64,000 bases of DNA, from assembly GCF_016919405.1 (NCBI RefSeq), contig NZ_CP070352.1, forward strand, positions 372,001 to 436,000. The letters are read 5' to 3'. Under the pieces are notes generated by a model, which made no database searches, was not told where the DNA came from, and saw only the letters and a program-made list of their open reading frames with translations. Shown piece after piece: positions 25,295 to 34,552 of the stretch. Each line of letters starts with the position of its first letter. Position 1 is the stretch's first letter. This DNA is from Ensifer sp. PDNC004. GTDB lineage: Bacteria > Pseudomonadota > Alphaproteobacteria > Rhizobiales > Rhizobiaceae. The position numbers and the translations under genes were made by a program.

Positions 25295-27688
25295 CTACTC
25301 GCCGTAGGGGATCCAGATGTTCTTGACGTCCGTCGCGCGGCGCAGATAGGCCGGGCCTTCCGCCGCCTCGCGGTCGAGCCAGTTCGTTGCCTTGCCGTAG
25401 TCGACGAAGGTGCGTTTCAGGTTGCCCACCGAGAGCTTCTCGACAAGGGTCGAGAGTTCCACCGAGCCGAAAGCCCAGAGCGCATCCACGTCGTTGTGGC
25501 TTGCGAGCGTCTTGGCCAGTTCGATCGTCGAACCGGTGACGATGTTGACGACACCGGCCGGAACGTCGGATGTTTCCAGAACCGTATAGAAATCGGTTGC
25601 TGCAAGCGGATGCTGTTCGCTCGGCACGACGACGACGCGGTTGCCGGTGGCGATCAGCGGCGCGACAAGACTGATCATGCCGAGCAGCGGCGCTTCCGGC
25701 GGGCAAACGACGCCGACGACGCCGATCGCCTCGGGGATCGCAAGTGCGACGCCGCGAAGCGGCGGCTGGTGGATCGCGCCCTCGTACTTGTCGGCCCAGG
25801 CACCGTAGGTGAAGAGCCGCGCGATCGAGGCTTCGACCTCTGCCTTGGCGTTCGCTGAGGACGCACCGGTCATGTTGGCAATGCGATCGGCGAATTCGCC
25901 TGCGCGGCCACTCAGGTTTTCAGCGATGTAATAGAGGATCTGCGCGCGGTTGTGCGTCGTTGCCGAGGACCAGGCGGATGCGGCTTGCGCTGCGACGACC
26001 GCGTTGCGGATGTCCTTGCGGTTGCCCTCGCCGACCTCGCCAAGCACCTTGCCCTTCGGCGAAAGCACGTTGCGGTTATAGTTGCCATCCGGCCGCGCCT
26101 GCTTGCCGCCGATGAAAAGCTTGGCGGTACGGTCGACGTCAGGCATGGCGAAATCGCCGGCGACGGGCTTCAGCACCGGTTCGGCGACGGCGGGACGCAG
26201 CTTGCGGCCGAGCCATGCCTTCGGCTTCAGGTATTCGTAGCAGCCCTCACGACCGCCCTCGCGGCCGAAGCCGGATTCGCGCTTGCCGCCGAAACCGGCA
26301 GAAGCATCGAAGAGGTTGGTCGCATTGACCCAGACGACGCCGGCCGCGAGCTTGGCCGCGACATGCAGAGCCAGACCGATGGTCTCGCTCCAGACGCTGG
26401 CGGCAAGGCCGTAGCGCGTGTGGTTGGCAAGCTGGATCGCCTCTTCCGGGGTGCGGAAAGTCATGGAGACGGCGACGGGACCGAAGATCTCTTCGGTGGC
26501 AACGATCGAGGTCGGCTGCACACCGGTGAGCAAAGTCGGCGGATAGAAACTTCCGCCCTTCGGCAATTCGATCTTCGGCTGATGCAGGGCTGCCCCTTCG
26601 GCGACACCCTTGGCGACCAGGTCTTCGATCCGCTGAAGCTGCACCGGCGCGACGATCGCTGCCATGTCGATGGCCTTGTCGAGCGGATGGCCGACGCGCA
26701 GCGTCTGCATGCGGCGCTTCAGCCGCTCGTAAAAGAGCGGCGCCACGCCTTCCTGCACGAGGATGCGCGAGCCGGCGCAGCAGACCTGGCCCTGGTTGAA
26801 CCATATGGCGTCAACCACGCCTTCGACCGCGCCGTCGATATCGGCGTCGTCAAAGACGATGAACGGCGACTTGCCGCCGAGTTCGAGCGTCAGCGACTTG
26901 CCGGTTCCGGCAGTGCGCTCGCGGATGAGGCGGCCGACCTCCGTCGAGCCGGTAAAGGCGATCTTGTCGATGTCCGAGTGCTCGACGATCAGTGCGCCGG
27001 TTTCACCTTCGCCGGTGACGACATTGAGCACGCCGGCCGGAAGACCTGCGGCAGCCGCGAGTTCGGCAAAGAGCAGCGCCGTCAGCGGCGTGAATTCCGC
27101 CGGCTTCAGGATGACGGTGTTGCCGAGCGCTAGAGCGGGCGCGACCTTCCAGGCCAGCATCAGGAACGGGAAGTTCCACGGAATGACCTGACCGACGACG
27201 CCGACCGGCAGCTGATCGGCAAACTCGGATTCCTGCAGCTGCGCCCAGCCTGCATGGTGATAGAAGTGGCGAGCGGCGAGCGGCACGTCGATATCGCGGG
27301 TCTCGCGGATAGGCTTACCGTTGTCGATCGCCTCGACGACCGCGATCAGGCGCGCGTGGCGCTGGATCATACGGGCGAGTGCATAGAGATGGCGGGCGCG
27401 GGCATGGCCCGGCAGCTTTGCCCAGGGGCCTTGCGCCTTGCGGGCAGCGGCAACCGCGTCGTCGACGTCCTTGGCACCGCCGAGCGCGATCTTGGCAAGC
27501 AGCTTGCCAGTTGCCGGCTCGTTGGTCTCGAAGGTCTTGCCGGATGCGGAAGCGACGAAGGCGCCATTGATGAAGTGGCCGAACTCGCCTTTGTGGCGCG
27601 CCAGCCACTGACGGGCTTCGGTGTCGGCCTCGGGTGCTGGACCATAGGACATTTCGTCAAAATACCTTGCGACAGTCATCGGGATCAT
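25295..27688 (-). CDS. Two-domain aldehyde dehydrogenase, ALDH16-like
   Basis: A 797-aa protein with two ALDH modules. Domain 1 (about 35-510) is complete: VIPWNFPFLM, the glutamate motif LELGGKSPF and the nucleophile in NQGQVCCAGSR (Cys303). Domain 2 (about 540-797) resembles the ALDH NAD-binding half (GVVGVVCPPEAPLLG) but ends without an ALDH catalytic cysteine segment. This is the layout of the ALDH16 family. Start 27688 overlaps the deoC stop (ATGA); ATG 27679 is an alternative. In this operon it probably oxidises the acetaldehyde released by DeoC. A small inverted repeat (25292-25310) spans the stop codon. Confidence 0.88.
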   Translation of the reverse strand: MIPMTVARYFDEMSYGPAPEADTEARQWLARHKGEFGHFINGAFVASASGKTFETNEPATGKLLAKIALGGAKDVDDAVAAARKAQGPWAKLPGHARARHLYALARMIQRHARLIAVVEAIDNGKPIRETRDIDVPLAARHFYHHAGWAQLQESEFADQLPVGVVGQVIPWNFPFLMLAWKVAPALALGNTVILKPAEFTPLTALLFAELAAAAGLPAGVLNVVTGEGETGALIVEHSDIDKIAFTGSTEVGRLIRERTAGTGKSLTLELGGKSPFIVFDDADIDGAVEGVVDAIWFNQGQVCCAGSRILVQEGVAPLFYERLKRRMQTLRVGHPLDKAIDMAAIVAPVQLQRIEDLVAKGVAEGAALHQPKIELPKGGSFYPPTLLTGVQPTSIVATEEIFGPVAVSMTFRTPEEAIQLANHTRYGLAASVWSETIGLALHVAAKLAAGVVWVNATNLFDASAGFGGKRESGFGREGGREGCYEYLKPKAWLGRKLRPAVAEPVLKPVAGDFAMPDVDRTAKLFIGGKQARPDGNYNRNVLSPKGKVLGEVGEGNRKDIRNAVVAAQAASAWSSATTHNRAQILYYIAENLSGRAGEFADRIANMTGASSANAKAEVEASIARLFTYGAWADKYEGAIHQPPLRGVALAIPEAIGVVGVVCPPEAPLLGMISLVAPLIATGNRVVVVPSEQHPLAATDFYTVLETSDVPAGVVNIVTGSTIELAKTLASHNDVDALWAFGSVELSTLVEKLSVGNLKRTFVDYGKATNWLDREAAEGPAYLRRATDVKNIWIPYGE

Positions 27689-28698
27689 CCAATCGGGTGA
27701 CGGTTGAGGGCCGAGTAGGCGCCGGTAACGTGGTGTTCGAGCTGACGTTCGATATCGGCAAGCAGGCTCGATGCGCCGATGCGGAAGAGATCCGGCTCGA
27801 GCCATTCACGGCCAAGCTCGTCCTTCATCAGGAACTGGTAGTTCAAGATGTCCTTGGCGGCCGAGATGCCGCCGGCCGGCTTGTAGCCGACCTTGAGGCC
27901 GGTCTGCTCCTGATAGGCGCGGATCATGCGCAGCATGATGAGCGTTACCAGCAGCGTCGCATTGACGCCTTCCTTGCCGGTCGAAGTCTTGATGAAGTCG
28001 GCGCCGGCCATCATGCAGACGAGCGACGCGCGCGCGACGTTGCGCAGCGTCTTCAGGTCGCCGGTCGCAAGGATAGCCTTCACATGGGCGTCACCGCAGG
28101 CGGCGCGGAAGTCGCGCATCTCGTCATAGAGCGCCTGCCAGTTGCCGGTCAGCACATGCTCGCGGGTGATGACGATATCGATTTCCTTGGCGCCATCGGC
28201 AACGGAAGCCTCGATCTCGCGCAACTTGACGTCATGCGGGATAAGACCGGCCGGGAAGCCGGTGGAGACGGCAGCAACGGGGATACCGGACCCATCCAGC
28301 GCCTCGACGGCGGTCGAGACGAAACGATGATAGACGCAGACAGCGCCCGTCGTGATGCCACGGCCGCCCATGCCGAGCGCATCGAGCAAATCCTGGCGCA
28401 CCGGCTGGCGCGCCTTGGCGCAGAGGCGCTTGACGCGCTCCGTCGTATCGTCGCCATTGAGCGTCGTGAGGTCGATGCAGGTGACGGCCTTCAAAAGCCA
28501 GGCGGCCTGCGCGTCCTTCTTCACCGTGCGGCGACCGGGCAGCGTCGCAACGCGACGCTCGGCGGCCGACAGGTTGACGCGCTGATCCAGCACCCAGCCA
28601 AGATCCAGATCGATGCCGTTGTTGCGCGGCCAGTTATGGCCCGCCGCCGGCGAATGCGCGGCCTTCGGCGCGCCAGTTTTCACAGCAAGGTCTTCCAA
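27685..28698 (-). CDS. deoC: Deoxyribose-phosphate aldolase
   Basis: A 337-aa DERA that splits 2-deoxyribose-5-phosphate into glyceraldehyde-3-phosphate and acetaldehyde. The Schiff-base lysine lies in ADFIKTSTGKEG and the second active-site lysine in KVGYKPAGGI; VKAILATGDL precedes them. It is of the long rhizobial/animal type (about 330 aa) rather than the 250-aa E. coli type. A TTG start at 28698 is proposed: AAGGAG lies 7 nt upstream and the encoded N-terminus matches relatives. Second gene of the operon, 173 bp after the deoR-type gene. Confidence 0.92.
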   Translation of the reverse strand: MEDLAVKTGAPKAAHSPAAGHNWPRNNGIDLDLGWVLDQRVNLSAAERRVATLPGRRTVKKDAQAAWLLKAVTCIDLTTLNGDDTTERVKRLCAKARQPVRQDLLDALGMGGRGITTGAVCVYHRFVSTAVEALDGSGIPVAAVSTGFPAGLIPHDVKLREIEASVADGAKEIDIVITREHVLTGNWQALYDEMRDFRAACGDAHVKAILATGDLKTLRNVARASLVCMMAGADFIKTSTGKEGVNATLLVTLIMLRMIRAYQEQTGLKVGYKPAGGISAAKDILNYQFLMKDELGREWLEPDLFRIGASSLLADIERQLEHHVTGAYSALNRHPIG

Positions 28699-28760
28699 GC
28701 GATGGCTCCTTGAACTCCCTGTCACGACCAGCCGCACTCGAGCACAGCCGCCGAGAACTC

Positions 28761-28830
28761 ATTTTTGTTATTTTTCTATCGAATTTTTGTGACTATTCCA
28801 TCAAGAACAGAGAGTGTCAAGCGAGACACT
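28761..28830. promoter_or_regulatory. Candidate promoter/operator region upstream of deoC
   Basis: ATTTTTGT occurs at 28761-28768 and 28783-28790, 22 bp apart (two helical turns) and on one face of the DNA. AGTGTC-N6-GACACT is an inverted repeat at 28813-28830. The region is strikingly AT-rich compared with its neighbours. These are plausible DeoR-family sites between the regulator gene and deoC. Confidence 0.4.
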
Positions 28831-28871
28831 GCCGTTTTGACGATTTCGTAATATTTTTGCGGATGCCGCCA

Positions 28872-29603
28872 TCACAGGCCCGGCAGCTGCGTTTCGCCCT
28901 CTTCGGTGATGATAGAGCGAAAAACGCAGATTGGCGCGAAAAAAGCCGGCTTCAGCTTGCCGATCTTGCTGAGATCGACGACCAGATGGCTCTCGCGCGC
29001 CAGCGAGATGACCTTCTGCTTCACCGAAACTTCGTGGAAATGGACACAGGTCGCGCCACGCGCCGGGTCGACGCCGGCGGCTGAAAGGAAGGCGACGTTG
29101 ATGCCGAGCGAATCGAGCGTCTCCAGACCGGAGTTACCGGAGAAGGACGCCGACGAGGGATGATAGACGCCACCAAGCATGACGATCCGGACATTCGGCT
29201 TATGGGTCAGCTTCTCCGCCACGTTCAGGGAGTAACATACTGCCGTTATTGAATAATTCTCGGGAATGAGGTCGACGAGATATTCGAGCGTGGTGCCGCA
29301 ATCAATGAAGATCGTCTCGTCCGGGCGGATGTGGCGCGTCGCGTGGACGCAGGCCTCGCGCTTGGCGGCCGCGTGGCTGTCGGCCTCACGTGCCAGCTCA
29401 TAGGGCGCGTCGCCTTCGATCTCAGACGCCGGGACGATATGTCCGCCGAGAAAGGCGAACTGGCCGGGATTGTCGGCAACGTCGCGCCGGATCGTCATTT
29501 CCGAGACGCCAAGTAGGGCCGCGGCGTCGCGCAAGTGCAGGACTCTCCGTCCTGAAAGGGCATCGGCGAGCTGGATGATGCGGGCTGTCTTGCGGCTGAC
29601 CAT
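28872..29603 (-). CDS. DeoR-family transcriptional regulator
   Basis: A 243-aa repressor. N-terminal winged helix at about 1-60 (VLHLRDAAALLGVSEMTIRRD), followed by the DeoR sugar-phosphate-sensor domain: IFIDCGTTLEYLVDLIP, MLGGVYHPSSASF, and HFHEVSVKQKVISLA. Start 29603 has GGAAG upstream; the longer frame to 29771 covers a promoter palindrome. It heads the deoxyribose-type operon on the same strand and probably represses it until a sugar phosphate such as deoxyribose-5-phosphate is present. Confidence 0.92.
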   Translation of the reverse strand: MVSRKTARIIQLADALSGRRVLHLRDAAALLGVSEMTIRRDVADNPGQFAFLGGHIVPASEIEGDAPYELAREADSHAAAKREACVHATRHIRPDETIFIDCGTTLEYLVDLIPENYSITAVCYSLNVAEKLTHKPNVRIVMLGGVYHPSSASFSGNSGLETLDSLGINVAFLSAAGVDPARGATCVHFHEVSVKQKVISLARESHLVVDLSKIGKLKPAFFAPICVFRSIITEEGETQLPGL

Positions 29604-29654
29604 GATTTCTTCCGTGTCCGACGTGTTCGGCAGCCGTATGCGGAGCGAACAGGT

Positions 29655-29674
29655 TTTGTGAAAAATATCACAAA
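29655..29674. promoter_or_regulatory. Palindrome with Crp-type spacing upstream of the deoR-type gene
   Basis: TTTGTGA (29655-29661) and TCACAAA (29668-29674) form a perfect 7-bp inverted repeat with a 6-bp AT spacer, containing TGTGA-N6-TCACA. It lies 52 bp upstream of the regulator start. It may be a Crp/Fnr-family site or the DeoR autoregulatory operator. Confidence 0.6.
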
Positions 29675-29760
29675 CACTCTTCTCCAAGCAAGAGGAGTCA
29701 CATTGATTGAAAGCGACCGCCGCGAACGCCGCCAGGCGGCTGATCGCCAAGAAATGACAA

Positions 29761-29782
29761 CGGCGGGCCAACCGGCCCGCCG
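29761..29782 (-). terminator. Hairpin downstream of the aminopeptidase P gene
   Basis: CGGCGGGCC (29761-29769) pairs perfectly with GGCCCGCCG (29774-29782) with a 4-nt loop. In minus-strand RNA it is followed by UUGUCAUUUCUU. It lies 49 bp after the pepP stop and would separate this operon from the deoR-led one. Confidence 0.6.
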
Positions 29783-29830
29783 CTCCACTGACGTCATGTC
29801 AATCCGCGCAAAGAAGCGGACGAAACGCGA

Positions 29831-31633
29831 TCACGCGCCGATCGGCGCCGTCCGCTCGGCAAGCCAGCCGACCGTCTCCGGCTCAAGCAAGCCGTCGAGC
29901 TCCTGCGCGACGCGACGGTGATAGGCATCAATCCAGGTCCGCTCAGCCGTCGTCAGCAGGCCCAGATCAGCGAGCCGCAGGTCGATCGGCACCAGCGTCA
30001 GGCTCCGGAAGCTCAGGAACCCGTCGCCGTCGTCCACCACCTCCACCTGGTTCTCGATGCGGATGCCGTAGGCGCCGGCCTTGTAGTAGCCCGGCTCGAT
30101 CGTCGTCACCATGCCCGGCTTCAGCTCGATCTCGTTGACGCGCCGATCGAAGCGCTGCGGCTGTTCGTGTACCGAGAGAAAGTGACCGACCCCATGGCCA
30201 GTTCCGTGGTCATAGTCGAGACCGAGATCCCAGAGCGGGCGGCGGGCAAAGGCGTCGAGCTGATGGCCGAAGCTTCCCCTGGGGAATTTCAGCGACGCCA
30301 TGGAGATCAGCCCCTTGAGGACGGCTGTGTAGGCGCGGCGGATCTCGTCGCTGACCGGACCGATCGCCGTCGTGCGCGTGGCATCGGTGGTGCCGGTCAG
30401 ATACTGCCCACCGGAATCGAGCAGATAGATGCCATCCTTGAGGATCAGCCCGTTGCTCGCCTCGGTGGCTGCATAATGGCACATCGCCGCGTGGCCGCCG
30501 GCCGCCGAAATCGACCGAAAACTCGGCTCGACGAAGCTTTCGGCCATCTGGCGATAGGCGAGGATGCGCTCTTCCGCTTCCAGTTCGCTCACCGGTTTGC
30601 CGCTCGCCTCCCGTTCTTCGGCGTGCCGCTCGAGCCAGGCAAAGAAGCGAACCCAGGCGGCGCCATCCAGACGGTGACAATCCCGGAAGCCCGCAAGCTC
30701 GGTCGCGTTCTTATGCATCTTGGCGAGCGTGATCGGGCTCTTCGCGAGCTGCACGGTGCCGCCTGCGGCGCGTGTGGCATGCGCGGTCGCCGACGGGGCG
30801 AATCCGGGATCGATCAAGGCGGTGCGCCCCGCCGCCATCACCGTGACACGATCAAGCAGCTGCCCAGGCTCGGCAATCGCAACATCCTCAAGCTCGAAGT
30901 CCGAGAGATCGTTCGGGAGCTTGCGATGATCGACCAGCCATTCCGTCTGCCCGGCGCGATCGAAGATCAGGAAGGATTGCGGCATCGGGTTGAAGGCGAC
31001 GTCGCGGCCACGGACATTGAGGAACCAGGCGATATTGTCCGGCTGCGCTTCGATCAGGAGGTCGGCTCCCTGCTCCGCCAGCATGGCGGCGATGCGGCGC
31101 TTCTTCTCAGCAACGCTCTCGCCGGAATTGGCGACCGGGAAGGCGGTGATCTTGCCGAGCGGCTTTTCCGGCTGGTCGGTCCAGATCGCATCGACAAGGT
31201 CCCCATCGACAGGCATCCAGACGCCGCCGGCCAGTTCGACCGAACGGCTGCAATCGGCATCCCAGGTGGACGGCAAAAGCATGGCGTTGAAACCGACACG
31301 TTCGCCCTTGCGCAGATTGTTCTTCAGCCAATCCTTGAGCGGAGCGTCATAGAAGTGCTCGATCGTGAAGGTGCCGAGATCCACTTCGTCTCGCACCTGC
31401 ACCTGGTAGCGACCATCGACGAAGATCGCCGCGCGGTCGCGCATGACGATCGCCACGCCGGCCGAACCGGTAAACCCGGAGACGAAGGCCAGGCGATGGT
31501 CATGCGGCGCGCAATACTCGCCCTGATGTTCGTCGAAGCGCGGCACGACGTAGCCGTCGAGCCCGGTTTCCGCAAGTTTGCGGCGTAGCGCGCCGATGCG
31601 GCCGGAGATGTCCGGCCTTGCTCTCGTATCCAT
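29831..31633 (-). CDS. pepP: Xaa-Pro aminopeptidase (aminopeptidase P, M24B)
   Basis: A 600-aa cytosolic metallopeptidase that removes the N-terminal residue in front of proline. It has two creatinase-like N-terminal domains and a C-terminal pita-bread domain, the three-domain form like animal cytosolic aminopeptidase P. Metal ligands are visible: the aspartates in YLLDSGGQY and GTTDATRT, the histidine in HGTGHGVGHFLSVHE, and glutamates in TTIEPGYY and RIENQVEV. Last gene of the peptide-transport operon, 24 bp after the second ATPase gene, so imported X-Pro peptides are the likely substrates. Confidence 0.93.
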   Translation of the reverse strand: MDTRARPDISGRIGALRRKLAETGLDGYVVPRFDEHQGEYCAPHDHRLAFVSGFTGSAGVAIVMRDRAAIFVDGRYQVQVRDEVDLGTFTIEHFYDAPLKDWLKNNLRKGERVGFNAMLLPSTWDADCSRSVELAGGVWMPVDGDLVDAIWTDQPEKPLGKITAFPVANSGESVAEKKRRIAAMLAEQGADLLIEAQPDNIAWFLNVRGRDVAFNPMPQSFLIFDRAGQTEWLVDHRKLPNDLSDFELEDVAIAEPGQLLDRVTVMAAGRTALIDPGFAPSATAHATRAAGGTVQLAKSPITLAKMHKNATELAGFRDCHRLDGAAWVRFFAWLERHAEEREASGKPVSELEAEERILAYRQMAESFVEPSFRSISAAGGHAAMCHYAATEASNGLILKDGIYLLDSGGQYLTGTTDATRTTAIGPVSDEIRRAYTAVLKGLISMASLKFPRGSFGHQLDAFARRPLWDLGLDYDHGTGHGVGHFLSVHEQPQRFDRRVNEIELKPGMVTTIEPGYYKAGAYGIRIENQVEVVDDGDGFLSFRSLTLVPIDLRLADLGLLTTAERTWIDAYHRRVAQELDGLLEPETVGWLAERTAPIGA

Positions 31634-31657
31634 GATGTCTTTCCTATCGAGTGAGTT

Positions 31658-32671
31658 TCAGGCGTCGCCGACCGTCTCGGCGAAATGGCAGGCGGTCATG
31701 CCGGATCCGACCGGACGCAGCGCCGGCTTTTCGTGGCGGCAAAGCTCGGTCGCGTGCGGGCAACGCACATGAAAGGGGCAGCCGGGCGGGATGGCGAGCG
31801 GGCTCGGCAGTTCGCCCGACAGTGCCGGCGCACGACGCCTGGCGCCCGGGTCGAGCGATGGTGCGGCCGCAAGCAGCCCCTTGGAATAGGGATGCATCGG
31901 CTTCGAAAACAGCGCCTCCGACGGTCCGATCTCGACGATGGCGCCGAGATAGATGACGGCGACGCGGTGCGAGACATGGCGCACGAGGCGAAGGTCGTGC
32001 GCGACGAACAACACCGTCAGGCCGAGCTCGTCCTGAAGCTCGATCAGCAGATTGACGACCTGCGCCTGCACCGAAACGTCGAGTGCCGAGACCAATTCGT
32101 CCGCGACGAGACAGGTCGGCTCCAGCGACAGCGCCCGCGCAATGCCGATGCGCTGCCGCTGGCCACCGGAGAATTCATGCGGGAACTTGTCCGCGGCTCC
32201 ATCGGGCAACCGCACGAGCTCGAGCAGCTCGTCCACCCTGCGGTCGATCGCCGCACCCTCGCGCATGCGGTGCACCGTGATCGCCTCTCGCAGGGTATCG
32301 CGCACGGTCATGCGCGGATTGAGCGAGGTGTAGGGGTCCTGGAACATCATCTGGACGCGCCGGTTGTAGGCGCGCCGCCGTGCCCCCTTGAGGCCCACGA
32401 CACTCTCGCCCTCAAACAGGATATCGCCTGATGTCGGCCGGTGCAGGCCGGCGATCAGGCGCGCGAGTGTCGACTTGCCGCAGCCGGACTCGCCGACGAT
32501 CCCGAGCGTCTCGCCGGGCATCACATCGAGATCGATGCCGTTAACCGCCGAGACGACCTGCTGCGGGCGCCGGGCCAGCGTGTCCGACAACGAACGCCGT
32601 TTCTCGAACTGGATCGATAGCGCACGGAGCGAGAGCAAGGGAGCGCCGCTGGTTGACATAGGCATAGTCAT
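31658..32671 (-). CDS. Oligopeptide ABC transporter ATP-binding protein (OppF type)
   Basis: A 337-aa ATPase. Walker [10 protein letters not shown], signature FSGGQRQR, Walker [13 protein letters not shown], in which leucine replaces the usual proline (DEL rather than DEP). The full C-terminal oligopeptide extension with [14 protein letters not shown] is present. It overlaps the preceding ATPase gene by ATGA. Confidence 0.92.
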   Translation of the reverse strand: MTMPMSTSGAPLLSLRALSIQFEKRRSLSDTLARRPQQVVSAVNGIDLDVMPGETLGIVGESGCGKSTLARLIAGLHRPTSGDILFEGESVVGLKGARRRAYNRRVQMMFQDPYTSLNPRMTVRDTLREAITVHRMREGAAIDRRVDELLELVRLPDGAADKFPHEFSGGQRQRIGIARALSLEPTCLVADELVSALDVSVQAQVVNLLIELQDELGLTVLFVAHDLRLVRHVSHRVAVIYLGAIVEIGPSEALFSKPMHPYSKGLLAAAPSLDPGARRRAPALSGELPSPLAIPPGCPFHVRCPHATELCRHEKPALRPVGSGMTACHFAETVGDA

Positions 32672-33681
32672 TGCGCCGCCTCCCGCGGTCCGAAATGCGC
32701 TTGGGCATCCTCAAGATGATGGCAGGCAACGAGCCGCGACGAGCCGATCGCTTCGAGCGACGGGCGACGATCGGGACATTCACGCCCAGCGACCGGACAG
32801 CGGGCGCTAAAGGCGCAGCCGGGCGGCAGCGCGTTTAGCGCCGGCGGCGCACCGGGGATCGAATAGAGCGGCGTTCGCGGGGCGACGTCGCGCGGGATCG
32901 AACGCAGCAAGCCCAGGGAATAGGGATGGCGCGCATCGGCGATCACATCCGTCGTCGTGCCGACTTCGCAAAGCCTGCCGCCATACATGACGGCGACACG
33001 ATCGCAGGTTTCGGCAACGACGCCCATGTCGTGGGTGACGAGGATCACCGCCATGCCGAGATCGCGGCTCAGCGACTGGATGAGCCTGAGGATCTGGTCC
33101 TGAATGGTGACGTCGAGCGCCGTCGTCGGCTCGTCTGCAAGCAGCAGCTTCGGATTGGAAGCAAGCGCAATCGCAATCATCACCCGCTGGCGCATGCCAC
33201 CGGAGAACTCGTGCGGGAAATCGTCGAGACGATTGCGCGCGCCGGGAATGCCGACGAGATCGAGCAGTTCGATCGCGCGCGCCTTGCGCGCCCTCGCATC
33301 GAGATCCGTATGGGCCACGAGGTTTTCCGAGATCTGCAGGCCAACGGTCAGCAGCGGATTGAGCGACGACATTGGCTCCTGGAAGATCATCGCGATCTCA
33401 CGGCCGCGAATGCGGCGAAGCCGGGCCTCGTCGAGCGGGACGAGGTCCTGGCCGTTCCAGAGGATCTCGCCGGACACGCGGCCGCGCGGTCGGATGATAC
33501 CGAGGATCGAGCGCAGCGTGATGCTTTTGCCCGAACCGGATTCGCCGACGAGCCCGAGGATCTCGCCCTGCCCGACCTGAAACGAGACGTCGTCGACCGC
33601 CACCAGCGGCCGCTCCTTCGTCCCGAACTCGGTTCGCAGATGCCTGACATCGAGCACGACGGATTTTTCTGTACTTCTCAT
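32668..33681 (-). CDS. Oligopeptide ABC transporter ATP-binding protein (OppD type)
   Basis: A 337-aa ATPase. Walker [10 protein letters not shown], signature FSGGMRQR, Walker [13 protein letters not shown], and the C-terminal extension with [14 protein letters not shown]. It pairs with the downstream OppF-type ATPase and follows the permease gene after 1 bp. Confidence 0.93.
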   Translation of the reverse strand: MRSTEKSVVLDVRHLRTEFGTKERPLVAVDDVSFQVGQGEILGLVGESGSGKSITLRSILGIIRPRGRVSGEILWNGQDLVPLDEARLRRIRGREIAMIFQEPMSSLNPLLTVGLQISENLVAHTDLDARARKARAIELLDLVGIPGARNRLDDFPHEFSGGMRQRVMIAIALASNPKLLLADEPTTALDVTIQDQILRLIQSLSRDLGMAVILVTHDMGVVAETCDRVAVMYGGRLCEVGTTTDVIADARHPYSLGLLRSIPRDVAPRTPLYSIPGAPPALNALPPGCAFSARCPVAGRECPDRRPSLEAIGSSRLVACHHLEDAQAHFGPREAAQ

Positions 33682-33682
33682 C

Positions 33683-34552
33683 TCAGCGCCCCTTCGGTCG
33701 AAGCAGATCGGCGAGCGCGTCGCCGACGAGGCTGAAGCCGAGCCCGGTCAGGACGATGGCTATGCCCGGCATCAGGCTCATCCACCAGGCCGTCATCAGG
33801 AAATTGCGTCCCTCGGCGATCAGCACGCCCCATTCGGCGGCCGGCGGCTGCGCGCCGAGGCCGAGATAGCCGAGCGACGAGCCGAGCAGGATCGCGAGCG
33901 CCATGTCGGTCATCCAATAGACGAGGATCGGCGAGATCGCGTTCGGCAGCAGATGGCGGAAGATGATGCGGCGATCGGAATAGCCGAGCACGCGACCGGC
34001 GGCGGCATAGTCGTTGGCCTTCTGCGCCATGATTTCGGCGCGCGTCAGCCGGGCGTAATAGACCCAGTTCACCGCGGTGATCGCCACATACATGTTGACG
34101 AGGCCCGGGCCGAGGACGGCGACGATCGCGATCACCAGGACCAGGAACGGAAAGGTGATGATCGCGTCGACGCAGCGGCCGAAGATCACGTCGGCGATAC
34201 CGCCGTAGTAGCCGACGAACGCGCCGACGGTGAGCCCGATCAGGAGCGCGAAGATCGTCGCGAAGAAGGCCATCTGCATATCGACCCGATAGGCCCAGAT
34301 GACGCGCGAAAGCACGTCTCGGCCGAAATTGTCGGTGCCGAAGGGATGCGCAAGGCTTGGTCCCTGTTGGATCGCCTGGAGATCGAAGGCCAGCGGATCA
34401 TAGGGCGCAAAGAGCTGAGGAAACAGCGCAAGCGCGAGCGACAGGCCGAGAATGGCGATGCCGATCACGAAGGACGGGCGGGCGAAGGCGCGTGCCAGAA
34501 AGGCGGTCAGCCGCCCCTGCGTCCGCGCATGGGATTGCGTCAGAACCGTCAT
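33683..34552 (-). CDS. Oligopeptide ABC transporter permease (OppC type)
   Basis: A 289-aa inner-membrane permease with six helices. Motifs are HPFGTDNFGRDVLSRVIW and the cytoplasmic loop DYAAAGRVLGYSDRRIIFRH. ATGA overlap with the upstream permease stop (34549-34552). Confidence 0.92.
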   Translation of the reverse strand: MTVLTQSHARTQGRLTAFLARAFARPSFVIGIAILGLSLALALFPQLFAPYDPLAFDLQAIQQGPSLAHPFGTDNFGRDVLSRVIWAYRVDMQMAFFATIFALLIGLTVGAFVGYYGGIADVIFGRCVDAIITFPFLVLVIAIVAVLGPGLVNMYVAITAVNWVYYARLTRAEIMAQKANDYAAAGRVLGYSDRRIIFRHLLPNAISPILVYWMTDMALAILLGSSLGYLGLGAQPPAAEWGVLIAEGRNFLMTAWWMSLMPGIAIVLTGLGFSLVGDALADLLRPKGR

